Positions 23,400-34,221 of a stretch of 64,000 bases of DNA are shown piece after piece. This stretch comes from Lantana camara (lineage: Eukaryota; Streptophyta; Magnoliopsida; Lamiales; Verbenaceae). Where the stretch lies: the NCBI GenBank assembly GCA_037501455.1, contig CM074856.1, positions 17,815,001 to 17,879,000 on the forward strand, given 5' to 3'. The first letter of the stretch is position 1, and each line of letters begins with the position of its first letter. The notes under the pieces were generated by a model, which saw only the letters and a program-made list of their open reading frames with translations, was not told where the DNA came from and ran no database searches. The position numbers and the translations under genes were made by a program.

Positions 23400-26300
23400 A
23401 GGAAAAGCCCCTGTGCAGGAAAACGAACCTTTCGCAGTCATAAATATGATTGCAGGAGGCTCATCAGGAGGGGATTCCAACGCCTCCCGACGGAGGTATG
23501 TCCGGAGCTACAACCAACGCCCAGCAGTGCCTAAACCCATCTATGCCATCCAGAGTCCAAGCGCTCAACGGTCAAGAGAGAATGATGTAATAGGCTTCGA
23601 TGATAGGGATTTAGAGCACATTGTAATACCCCGTGGGGAGGGTATAACCTCTGATTGCCCCATGGTGGTTAGTGTAGATGTTCATAATCACGTTGTAAAA
23701 AGGGTGTTGGTGGATAGTGGAAGCTCTGTTAATGTTTTGCCTTATTCTACATTTTTAAAGATGAAGGCTGACCTTCCGCTCGAGCCTCTCAAAACGGCCC
23801 TCATTGGCTTTGGAGGCTCGGAAGTTGTCCCACGAGGGCAAATTCGCTTAGCTACTTCATTCGGCCGAGCCCCTCAGCGCAAGACACTCTTGGTAACATA
23901 CGCGGTGGTGGAGATTGACATCCCTTATAACATCATAATTGGGCGCCCCGCCCTCGTGGATTTCAAAGCCATCATCTCCACCTACCACCAGAAGATTAAA
24001 TTCCCTACCTCCGAGGGCGTGGGAGAAGTACTATGCAATGTGCGAGAGGCTTGGGAATGTTACATGCTGTCCCTTAGAAAGCCAAAAGCGGAGAAAACCT
24101 TCCAAATTGGTTCCACCAAGAAGTCAGTGGATTTCCCCAATCTAGATGAGGACAGCCCAGCACGGAAAAGGGCGAAATTGAACAAGAAGAAGAACAAAAA
24201 AAAGAGGGGAGACAACGTGGAGAATCCCCTCGAAAGTGCACCACCAGGGACCGTTGGTGGATCGTCCTCAGAAGGAGACGAGCCAGGAGAGGGGGAACCA
24301 GCACCCGGTGACCGTTTGACAGGAAAGAAGAGGGCGCTCGAGCTTCCTCGCCCTGAGATAAGGATCGAACCCTCGAAAAAGTTCCTTACCATCGAGCTGG
24401 AACCCGGAAACAAGGATAAAACTACTCAGATAGGATCTAACCTCTCGGGGCCTTCTCAGATTTTGATGATTGACTTCCTCAGGGAAAACAGTGATGTATT
24501 TGCGTGGAAAGCCTCCGACCTCACAGGGATTGACCCGAGCGTCATTGTCCATAGGCTTAATGTGGATCCCTCTTTCAAACCTGTCAAACAGAAAAAACGG
24601 GATGTACATGGCTTTCGAAAGAAGGTCATTGAAGAAGAAGTTAATAAACTCCTAGAGGCTCAGTATATCGAGCCCATCTTGTATCCGGAGTGGTTGTGTA
24701 ACGTCGTCTTGGTGCCCAAGAGCGCGAATAAATGGCGCATGTGTAACGATTTCACTGATCTCAACAAGGCTTGCCCTAAAGATCATTACCCGCTACCTCG
24801 GATAGACCAATTGGTGGATTCGACCGCTGGCTGCGAGCTCATGAGCATGATGGACGCTTTCCAGGGATACTATCAGATCTTTATGGCCCCAGAAGACCGC
24901 CCCAAAACCTCGTTTGTTGTCCATATGGGGGTATATTGCTTCTTAGTCATGCCTTTCAGACTTAAGAACGCCGGAGCTACGTATCAATAGCTCGTCAACA
25001 AGATGTTTGAAAAAGAAATTGGAAGGTCCATGGAGGTTTACGTGGATGATATGATTGTCAAAAGCGAGCGCCAAGACTCCCACTTGGAAGATCTCAAGCG
25101 CACTTTCTCAATCCTGCGTCAGTATGGTATGAAGTTGAACCCTTCGAAGTGCACCTTTGGAGTGCAAGGGGGAAAGTTTTTAGGGTACATGGTCAGTCAG
25201 AGGGGAATTGAGGCCAATCCGGAGAAGATCAAGGCCATATTGGAAATCCCCTCCCCTCGAAATTTGTGGGAAGTGCAAGTCCTAGTAGGAAAAATCATCT
25301 CGTTGAACAGGTTTATTTCGCGCTCGGCGGACAGGAATCTTCCCTTCTTCAAAATTTTGAGGAACGCACGTAACTTTGCTTGGACAGAAGAGTGCGAAAG
25401 AGCGCTGCAGGATATGAAGGTTTACTTATCGAGCGCACCACTGCTGACTAAGCCCGTCGAAGGTGAGAGATTATTTATATATCTTTCCGTTTCCTCCGAG
25501 GCCACAAGTGCGGTTCTGATCGCTGTACGGGAGCGGAAACACTTACCTGTCTATTATCTGAGCAAAACATTGCAAGGAGCCGAGAAGAAGTATCTGGAGA
25601 TTGAGAAATTCGTGTTAGCACTCATCAACGCCTCGAGAAGGCTGAGGCCTTACTTTCAAGCGCACTCCATAACAGTCCTCACCGACCAACCCTTGAAGCA
25701 AGTGCTGTCCAAGCCAGATGTATCTGGTAGATTAATCAAATGGGCCATCGAATTGAGCCAGTTTGACTTGTGCTTCGAGCCCAGGACCGCGATACAGGCT
25801 CAGGTGGTAGCTGATTTGTTGGCAGAATGCTTTGGTTTAGAGCCTGCCGTTCAGGAGAATGAGGGGTTATGGGTCCTACACACGGATGGTTCCTCAACCT
25901 CTCAAGGGGGAGGAGTAGGAGTGGCCCTTAGAAACCCCGATGGGATTGAGCTGGACTTTGCAATCAAGCTGGATTTCAAAGTCACTAATAACGAAGCAGA
26001 ATATGAAGCCCTCGTGCAAGGATTGAATATTGCTTTTCAGAATGGAGCTTCCAGAATTACCGCTTATGTGGATTCACAGTTAATTGCGAGCCAGATTGAA
26101 GGAACTTATGAGGCTCGAGAAACCACCATGGTGCAGTACCTGAGTAAAGCCAGGGAAATCATCGGGAAGTTCAAGGAATTTTATCTACTTCAAGTACCAC
26201 GGGAGGAGAACGAGCGCGGGGACGCTCTGTCAAAGTTTGCGTCAGCTTTGGAAGGTACTTCTGAGCGTTCTGTTACGTTCCTTAAGACTGAGGAACCTTT

Positions 26301-27588
26301 GATCAGGGAAAGGGTCGACATTGGAATAATCGCTATGATTGATCCAAACGAGCCCTGTTGGCTTGACGACATCGTCGTTTTCCTTAGGGATGGAATTCCC
26401 CCCATTGACAAGGTGGAAGCTAGGAAAGTCCGAAGTAAGGCCCCTCGTTTCGCTTTGGATCACGAGGGGAGGTTATTCAAGAGATCATTCCAGGGACCCC
26501 CAATGAGATGCCTAAGACCCTCACAAGCAAAGGAGACGCTTGAACTCATCCACAATGGAAGCTGTGGGAATCATTCCGGAGGGCGTATCCTGGCAAAGAA
26601 GGTTCTGAGAAGTGGGTTTTATTCGCCTATAGTTCTCCAAGATGCCATTGAATTTTCGAGGAAGTGCCCTAAATGCCAATTTCATTCAAATCTCCCTCAA
26701 TTGCCAGCCGCACAGATGATCCCAATAGACGTCTCTTGGCCTTTTGACCAGTGGGGAATAGACATCGTGGGCCCCTTTCCCATGGCTGCGGGACAAAAGA
26801 AGTTTGTCATTTTAGCCGTCGACTACTTCACCAAGTGGGCTGAGGCCGAAGCCGTTTCAAAAATCACTTTCAGGGTTGTGAGGGACTTCATTTGGAAAAA
26901 CATCATTTGCAGGTACGGCATCCCGAGGGTGCTTATCTCTGACAACGGGTCCCAGTTCATAGCAGCCGACACCCGAGAATGGTGTTCCGAGTTGGGGATC
27001 GAGCAGCGATTTACCTCTGTAGGACACCCTCAAGCCAATGGGCAAGCAGAAGTTACCAATAGGATCATCTTGCAACACCTGAGAACCATGCTTGAGAGCA
27101 AGAAAAGTGAATGGGCTGAAGAGCTGCAAGGAGCGCTTTGGGCTTATCGCACTACCCCACGAGCGACCACTGGAGAAACACCTTACGCGCTCGTTTATGG
27201 GTCAGAAGCAATGATGCCAGCGGAGATAGTAAATGAATCCGCTCGTGTCGGCTATTTCGAGCCTCAGCTCAATGATGGCAACAGGAGCTTGGAGTTGGAC
27301 TTGCTGGATGAAATGAGAGACAAAGCATGGGCTAAGATCCACCACTATAAAGCCTCTGTGGCCCAACAATACAACAAGCGTGTGAGGGAAAGAACTTTCC
27401 AGTTGGGAGACTTGGTTTTGAAGAAAGTGGAAGTATCCAAGCACGTGGGGAAATTGGACCCCAATTGGGAAGGTCCATTCAAGGTCGTACAACTCAGAGC
27501 TAACAACACTTACACCCTGGAGACACTTCAAGGAGAGCGCTTGCCTCGCCCTTGGAACGCATGTAACCTCCGGCGGTTTTATGTTTAA
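23293..27588 (+). pseudogene. Tat pol (PR-RT-RH-aRH-IN), one in-frame TAG stop
   Basis: One frame from 23293 to TAA at 27586-27588, broken only by TAG at 24988. Domains in order: aspartic protease (LVDSGSSVNVLP, about 23705); reverse transcriptase with the conserved NKACPKDHYPLP block (about 24765) and YVDD at about 25039; gypsy-type RNase H (25380-25830); archaeal-type RNase H (about 25870-26250, HTDGSS and NNEAEYEAL); integrase with an HHCC finger (about 26550-26690) and DDE residues in GIDIVG, SDNGSQF and GQAEV (about 26755, 26940, 27050). The end of integrase (GPFKV, LRRFYV) is intact. Odd points: the stop falls between the two halves of RT, and the usual MPFGLKN motif reads MPFRLKN. The first ATG may not be the true start, since Pol is probably made by frameshift from Gag. 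Confidence 0.9.
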
Positions 27589-27893
27589 AAGCTCTTTGCA
27601 AACCCTGATGTAACAACCCTCTTTGACGGGTTCTATGTACTTCCAATCACAAGTAAGCGGTAACATAATCTTTTTAATTTCTCTAATACTCCTGTTTCTT
27701 TGGTTGCTGGAATGGATAAGTCCCACGTCCCTCGTCTTTGCGAGCGTGGTTGGCAACCCATTCCAATATGTATGTTGTTATCTCGTATGGGTTACGCTTG
27801 CCAGCACTCTACTCCACATGGGGGGACGCCCTCATAAGGATAGACTGGTTACGCTCACAACCAATTAGGCGAATTGGAAGAAGATTATGAAGA
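27589..27893 (+). other. post-pol spacer of the Tat element
   Basis: Non-coding spacer between pol and the first tandem array; no signals recognised. Confidence 0.5.
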
Positions 27894-28162
27894 AAATCCT
27901 AGTAGGCCTTGGCCGTTTCTTACAACGCCTTGCGCTCGAAAACGGGATCACCTATAGAGCAAATCCTAGTAGGCCTTGGCTGTTTCTTACACCGCCTTGC
28001 GCTCGAAAACGGGATCTCCTATAGAGCAAATCCTAGTAGGCCTTGGCTGTTTCTTACAACGCCTTGCGCTCGAAAACGGGATCTCCTACAAGAGCAAATC
28101 CTAGTAGGCCTTGGCCGTTTCTTATAACGCCTTGCGATCGAAAACGGGATTTCCTGCAGAGC
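27894..28162 (+). repeat. 67-68 bp tandem array x4 in Tat 3' region
   Basis: Units start at 27894, 27961, 28028 and 28096, each with AAATCCTAGTAGGCCTTGG and CTCGAAAACGGGAT. Tat/Ogre elements are known for hypervariable 3' regions with tandem repeats that can seed satellites. Confidence 0.95.
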
Positions 28163-28222
28163 CAGAAATACGACAAGAGCCAGAGCGCTCGAACAATGGC
28201 TTCAGAATCAAGAAGGTATTGC

Positions 28223-28780
28223 ACAAGTCTTGAACGAGGGCAACCACTCAGTAAGACCCTCGCACACACTCAAGACTTAGCAAAATCTCCCAAGGGCGGA
28301 AGGAATGTCACAAGTCATGAACGAGGGCAACCACTCAGTAAGACCCTTGCAAATACTCAAGACTTAGCAAAATTCCCCCAAAGTTAAGAAGAAATCGCAC
28401 GAGCCTTGAACGAGGGCAGCCTCTCCATAAGACCCTCGTATATACTCAAGACTCAGCCAAATTTTTAAGAGCAAAGGCAAAAATTTATACAAGTCTTGAG
28501 TGGGGGGGCAATCTCACAATAAGACCCTCACGATCGCTCAAGACTTAGACAAATTTTCAAGGCTTACGACGAAAGCAAAAATTTATACAAGTCTTGAGTG
28601 GGGGGGGCAATCTCACAATAAGACCCTCACGATCGCTCAAGACTTAGACAAATTTTCGAGGCTTATGACAAAGGCAAAAATTTATACAAGTCTTGAGGAG
28701 GGGGGGGGGCAATCTCACAATAAGACCCTCACGATCGCTCAAGACTTAGGCGAATTTTCAAGATTTACAGAAGTTAACAA
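28223..28780 (+). repeat. 87-99 bp hairpin-forming tandem array x6
   Basis: Units start at about 28223, 28310, 28399, 28489, 28587 and 28686. Each holds two nested inverted pairs: outer AAGTCTTGA with TCAAGACTT, inner CGAGGG with CCCTCG (or GTGGGGG with CCCTCAC in units 4-6). The G-run grows from 7 to 8 to 10 in units 4, 5 and 6. Base changes in the arms are partly compensated on the other side (see findings). Confidence 0.9.
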
Positions 28781-29048
28781 AATTTCTCGAAGTTCTAAAG
28801 GCTTAAAACATCCACAGAGTATGCTACACACAGTCTTATTATTACAAGATTTGTTCCAGCAAGCTCTAAGTATGAGTTCTGATCCATAAGTAAGCAAAAG
28901 AACAAAGTCATGAAAAATGGGATATATATTCATTGCAAAAGAGAAATCTTACAAAATAAGGGCTCAAAGGCCTTTGAACACTGTTTCGGAAGAAAGAAAA
29001 GAGACAGAAAAGCAAGAAAATACATAGAAAACATATAAGGGAAGAGTC

Positions 29049-31900
29049 TCAGGCGGCCGGAGCAACATCTTCATCAACGATCACCAGAATGTTCTGAGCC
29101 ACGGGACCATGAACTGGGCCCTCAGGCTCTTGCGGTTGAGCTTGGGGATCGTCAGGCTCGTTGGCACCAGGAACGGGGGCGTTAGCACCCTCAGCAGCTG
29201 GGACAGGGACATCCTCCACGAGGGGCGCTTGCGGTTCATCTTCAGGCGGATCATTTTGAGCGGATGAAGCAGCATTACCCGCCGGATGAGCATCCATGTA
29301 CTCATCTTGGAGAAGTTTGACTAGAAAGTCATACTCCACCTCAGCGATGGTGTTAGCGGGGTCTTCTTGGTCTTCGTCATCCTCCTCACAACGCTCATTG
29401 AACATGAGCCCTGTGCCCTCCGCCTCCCTCATCGCCGGATTGGTGAGCCCCTTGTGGATACCCTGCTCGACGGCAAGGTTGAAGGCCTTTTGAGCCTCGT
29501 CCAGGCAGTGCAGAGAGGCCACAAAGCTGAAGGCCTTTGAGTGACAAAACCTGATAAGGGCCTCCTTGTTGGCACGTTCAAGGCTCCGAGGCCACTCGTT
29601 CATGGCGTCGTTGAATTTCCTCTCAGCCTCTAGAGCCCTCGTCTTCCAGCTCTCCCGCTCGGTGTCCGCCTTCTTGCAATGCTCGTTAGCTTGGGCTAAC
29701 TGGTCGCTTAAGCCGCTTCGAGCGCTCTCCACCACCTGGAAATCTTCCCTCAGTTTTCCCAGCTCCTCCTCCGTTTTATTGTACAAATCCTTGAGGGATT
29801 CATACTTGGCAATTTCTGCGTCCAGCTCCGATTGGATCTGAGCCGGGTCATTCGAGCGGGCCATCTTCTTGTACTTGGCCTTGCGCTCGGCATAAATGGA
29901 GGCTCGCATTTGCACATTTTGGAGCCGGGGAAGAACTTGCTGCATAAGTTGGAGGAAAAGGAAGTGTTAGCCAAAAAACGCTAACTTACAGAAATTAGCA
30001 AAGAAAGCAAGGAGTGAAGATTTACGGAGATTAAAGCGTGGGCCGCGTCATAAGTCACCTTCTCCACAGACTCATTGAAGAGATGACGGTGGTCCGCCGA
30101 GAACTGGGCCTTACTGTAGAGATTCTCAGTGACAGCTTGAGCGAGCGTGCCAGGCCTAAGCAGAACTGGCCCACCGTCGGGGGCACCTGTGTAGTCCTTG
30201 TCCCCTCGTCGGGGGAACTCCCATAAATGTTCCTCCTCGGAAGAGGAAGTTTCTCCCTCGCCCTTGGGGCCCTCGGCCACCTGCTTGCCCTTGCCTTTTA
30301 TTGCCACTGAATGGGGCATCCTCTTCCTCTTGCGGGATGGCCTGCTGGCGCTCGGTGGGGCCTCGATTATTGACAAGGTGGTTGTTAGCCTCATTTGTTC
30401 TGCAACCAGAGGGGGTTGAACGTCTCCTGCTCTCTCTGTAGTCAACCGCCTCCTGGTCTCTCTGTTGGCCAGTCTACTCTCTCCTCGGCCACGAGGGGGT
30501 TGAACCTCTGGATTAGCGCTCGAACTGGCGCCCTGACTGCCACTACGAGCGTCCCCGCTGTTGCTACGATTGCGAGGGCGCTGTTGCTCGCGTTGTTGAT
30601 CCCCTGGCTGGGCTTGATTCCTGTTGGCGTGAGCAAAACGAGCGGCTTGTCTGATCCCTCCTGCCATTTCTAATATAGCGGCTCCTGCAAAAATGGAAAG
30701 TACAAGGGTTATAAATCCTTGAACAGAATTATTAAGTGTGCAAATTACAAGTACAAAGATACAGTTAGTATTCCTATCTAAAGTTAGTGCCCTAAGAATC
30801 TAACCATCTCTCTCGATATCACGAGCCGGAGGATTGTCAAGGTAATGGGGGTCGTCCGAAAGACCACACAGGAACATGAGCTCCGCATCGTCTATCCAGT
30901 CCTTCGCTTGTATAAGGTGACCCTCGTCCCTTAAGGCCTCAGCCAAAGCCTTTGCCCAACCTTTGGGGAGGGCCGGCTCCAAACGGCTCTTCGCAACCGA
31001 GCCCCAATTTGTGGACACCCCAAAGCCCTCTCCTGTGGGAGCCTTAACAAAGATGAATTTCTCCTTCCAATTGGGGCCATATGTGCTTGTGGGAGAGTTG
31101 ATTAGCTTTGTACGAGCCTTCGCTTGAATGTAGTAGAAGCCCGCCTCAGGAGACGAGCGTGACGAGCTAACTACTTGGAAAAGTGCATGAAAGTTTCGCA
31201 CAAAGGGCTCGTATCCAACACTCCTCATCAGAATCACGAAGCTTGTCAGTAGAGCCAAGCCGTTGGGCACTATTTGAGAAGGACAGAGGTTTAAGTCATT
31301 CAGCAGGTGGGCCATTGGGATCGAAATGGGGAACCTCAAACCCCCTGAGCTAACCGAGGCCACATACACCGCCATTTCCCCAGGAGGCTGGTTATTAGCA
31401 CGCTCGTGGTTTTCTGGGATTCTCCACGTATACCGCTCGTCCCAGTAAATGGGCGCCATCATCGTTTTCACTTCTCCCACGGTGACTGTGCTGGGAGTCT
31501 CATCGGGCGTGCGTTCGGTAGCCTGGTAGCCTGATCCTTCACCCTCGTTAGGCCCTTTGGATTTCTGGGATTTCTTGCTTTTTCCTTTATTACGGGCTCT
31601 TTCTGAAGGCCCTGTTATGGCTTCAGCCACCGGAAGCGGGTTCGCGACGGCCACCGTCACAGTATGGCGGTGAGGGTGAGTGGCACTCTGAGTTATGGGG
31701 AGAACAACCCCTTGCCTTTCCGCCTCCATCACCAGATTCATCTCCTCAAAGAGAGGATCCACTCCGCCAGGATTCCATTTCTCCATGGCCATCACTGCCG
31801 CCCCCAACTCCTCATCTCTGGGGGAATCAAGAGAAGAGGAACTCTCAGTGGCCATTTCGTGGATTTCACGGGCGAATTCCTCAACGTGTTGGTCAGCCAT
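29049..31900 (-). CDS. spliced antisense gene of the Tat element (Transposase_28-like)
   Basis: Three exons on the strand opposite gag-pol: 31900-30805, 30684-30026 and 29939-29049. Introns are 120 bp (donor ATG|GTTAGA, acceptor TTTTTGCAG) and 86 bp (donor TCC|GTAAAT, acceptor CTTATGCAG). Joined coding length is 2646 nt, exactly 882 codons, with both junctions in frame. The start lies in a strong context (GCCATGGC). Residues about 188-290 (FPISIPMAHLL ... NWKEKFIFVK) resemble the plant family called putative gypsy-type transposon protein (Transposase_28, PF04195); basic stretches near 103-116 and SRKRKRM could be nuclear signals; residues about 620-700 are a heptad-like, E/K/L-rich probable coiled coil; the C-terminus is acidic and proline-rich. 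Extra antisense frames are known in Tat elements, but their function is not. No stops break it, in contrast to gag and pol of the same copy. Confidence 0.8.
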
Positions 31901-31931
31901 GGCAGAGGCTGAGATTTGGGAGAGATTTAAT

Positions 31932-32202
31932 CTGGGTTAGAGAATGAGAGTTTTCTGGAAAGAAATTAGGATTCCCTAAAGGAGTAAAACCTAAGGGATT
32001 ACAAAGTCCTAAAAGTCCGAATCTAAAGTTAGCAGAGTTAGAAAACTACGCTGGAAGTTTACCTTGCGAGTTTCTGAGAAAATCTGGGAGAGAGGTTGAA
32101 GATGCTCTAAGAACTGGTGTGCGAGAGAATTCTTTTTGCAAAGGATGCTTGGGAGTTCTGAATGCGTAAAGAGTAGCAAGATTTCAGAATCCCGTACTTA
32201 TA
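31932..32202 (-). promoter_or_regulatory. antisense gene promoter and 5'UTR intron
   Basis: On the minus strand, TATAAGTA at 32202-32195 would start transcription near 32170. A donor AAG|GTAAAC (GT at 32062-32061) pairs with acceptor TTTCTTTCCAG (AG at 31956-31955) or AACCCAG (31933-31932), giving a 108-131 nt leader intron just before the ATG. This promoter sits inside the element, outside the LTR. Confidence 0.55.
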
Positions 32203-32530
32203 GGGATGGGAGTTGGTGCCTTTTTCGGCAATGAATTCAAAATGGTAATCATTTCCAGCCTAGGAAACCGCCCACTTTATGGAACCGTCACATGCTTCCC
32301 AATGCTCATGAGCCCCACGCGCGCCCGCATTTAATGCTCTGACGTTTCGGATACTCAAGAACAGTACAACGCTCAGTGCAAAAGCATTACGAGCGGTCAA
32401 TTGAAAAGATCGCATTAATGGCACAATCAGAGGAAAAATTGCTCAACACGCCAAGTCCTATACGAGCGTTACATGCGAAAGATAGAACGTGTCAAAATTC
32501 TACAGTCCTTATCACTAAGGACTACAGAAT

Positions 32531-32542
32531 TGGGGGGCAAAA
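32531..32542 (+). other. polypurine tract
   Basis: TGGGGGGCAAAA directly abuts the 3' LTR and would prime plus-strand DNA synthesis. Confidence 0.8.
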
Positions 32543-33355
32543 TGATGGGGTCAAAATACGATCGTCCCACGTTAGGACACGTGGCATCACCGAGATGATG
32601 ACATCTGTCTCCCCAAGGTTGCACCCATCAGTGCACGAGCGCTAAGCCCAACAAGCGCAATCCTTCTTCAGGAGTTAAGCCCAACGAGCGCTGTCACTAT
32701 CACGAGCGTCCTTCATACTGTATGATTGGCACGCCCACGTGCCAAGGGAGCCCTCTTCGAGCGTCACACTCCCTCAGAGTGGCCTCCCCTTTGGCTCGTC
32801 ACTTGAACTGAAACCTTCATTCCCCCCAGCGGATATCTTGGCTTCCAATACTCCAGGTTGTCACGAGCGCGCTCTTAAGCCCTCGTTACCAACCACCCAA
32901 ATGGCTCTCTGACACAACGTACATGCCCGCGCACCTGCCACTGTTGCCAGCACCAACTTTTGGCCGCTTTTGCAGAAGATTCCTCCTAGGTTTCTCTCTC
33001 ATGGCGCCACGTGTTAGGGCAACATTCGGCTAGGACCACTTGAGGCAAATGACCAAAGGGCCCTTGACCCTCAACTATAAATAGCTAAAGTCATCTTCTA
33101 CACAAGTAAGCATTCTTCATCACTGAAACTGTGACTGAACTTACGTTTCTCCTTCATACCTTGAACTGACTTGAGCGTCGGAGAGCCAAACTGGGCATCA
33201 CCCCCAGTTCCCCCGGCTTGGCCTTCTGACTTTTATTGTGCTTGTCCCAACAGGTAGAACCCCCTTTCTCATTTCCGGCGAATCTCCGGCGGTTTCCTCC
33301 ACAACTACAAATCGTAAAGTGTTTGGATTCGGACCCTCACATTCTGAACCCATCA
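32543..33355 (+). repeat. 3' LTR of Tat element
   Basis: 813 bp, the same length as the 5' LTR. I count nine differences: eight transitions and one transversion, no indels. Confidence 0.97.
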
Positions 33356-33368
33356 GATATACTTGTTA

Positions 33369-33817
33369 GAGAGCGTTTGATATATGAGATTAGGTTCATT
33401 TGGCCCACTTATAACATATTAAATCTTGTCGACCCGAAAGAGTTAATCTTCGACCCGGTGCAATCTGCCTACTTTAGAGAGATTAAGTTCTCAAATGAAT
33501 CCTAGGGGAGGGGGTGTGTTTATTGGAGATTAACTCTTATCTATTATAGATAAGTTTAAAAACTTAGTTTGATTTTCTGGCTAAACATGAAAATTACTAT
33601 TTATTTCACAAAAATAAAAATAAAAATTACTATTTTAAATGATATTTCAGTTTATGAGATATATCAAACACGATAATAAGTGAAATTAGATGCAACTAAA
33701 TTTATCAATTGAATGTATCAAACACAAAATTAATTTCTTATACGAGTATTTAATTTCACTTAATTCTCCACAAATAGATTAAGTGAAATAGGATAATCTA
33801 CATTATCAAACGCTCTC
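33369..33817. mobile_element. Harbinger/Tourist-like MITE (449 bp)
   Basis: Inverted ends GAGAGCGTTTGATA on both sides (then AGATTA-type matches to about 25 bp), flanked by TTA at 33366-33368 and 33818-33820. The Tat element inserted 13 bp from its left end. Confidence 0.75.
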
Positions 33818-33820
33818 TTA

Positions 33821-34221
33821 CTAGTTTAATTCAAATTAAAAATACATCTTACTCTATTATTAAGCGCGAGACCCAAGTGTGGTCTCTTGGACTTGGTCTC
33901 TTTTTTTCTTTTTCTTTTTTTTTAATTGATTTATTTTACTCACTTAACCACATACGACGTGTTTTAGTCCGTTACTTACGTATTAACCTCACTCTTTTCT
34001 CATTTCATTTCAATTCTTTTTCTTTTCTTTTTGATAATTTTTTTTCTAAGATATTGTTTTTTGGTATTTTATTCTCTATTTATTTATATTAATTTAATAA
34101 TTATATTAAAAATAGTAATAAAATATATATTAATATAAAAAATGATTTAAATATATTTTAAACAATAGAATTTCTTAATTTGCACACGCAACGAGTGTGC
34201 CAAAGTTACTAGTATATATTA
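33821..34221. other. AT-rich intergenic DNA
   Basis: T-rich DNA with no supported gene. Confidence 0.45.

Larger units (their letters stand above)
20487..33355 (+). mobile_element. complete Ty3/gypsy LTR retrotransposon, Tat lineage (12.9 kb)
   Basis: Two 813-bp LTRs starting TGATGGG and ending CCCATCA flank a 11.2 kb body. The 5-bp target duplication GATAT is perfect (20482-20486 and 33356-33360). A tRNA-Asp-like primer site follows the left LTR and a polypurine tract precedes the right one. Gene order is gag, protease, reverse transcriptase, RNase H, a second archaeal-type RNase H, integrase, then tandem repeats and an antisense gene. The double RNase H is diagnostic for the Tat lineage. 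The LTRs differ by 9 substitutions and no gaps (1.1%), so insertion is recent: about 0.4 million years if a rate of 1.3e-8 per site per year applies. gag and pol contain in-frame stops, so this copy needs proteins supplied in trans. Confidence 0.97.

Noticed and set aside
21873..24990. programmed amber readthrough in gag-pol
   Set aside because: Bases after each TAG (GAG, GGT, CTC) do not fit the known leaky CAR-YYA context; decay is simpler.
20487..33355. integrated pararetrovirus
   Set aside because: True LTRs, 5-bp target duplication, tRNA-Asp-like primer site and double RNase H place it in Ty3/gypsy Tat.
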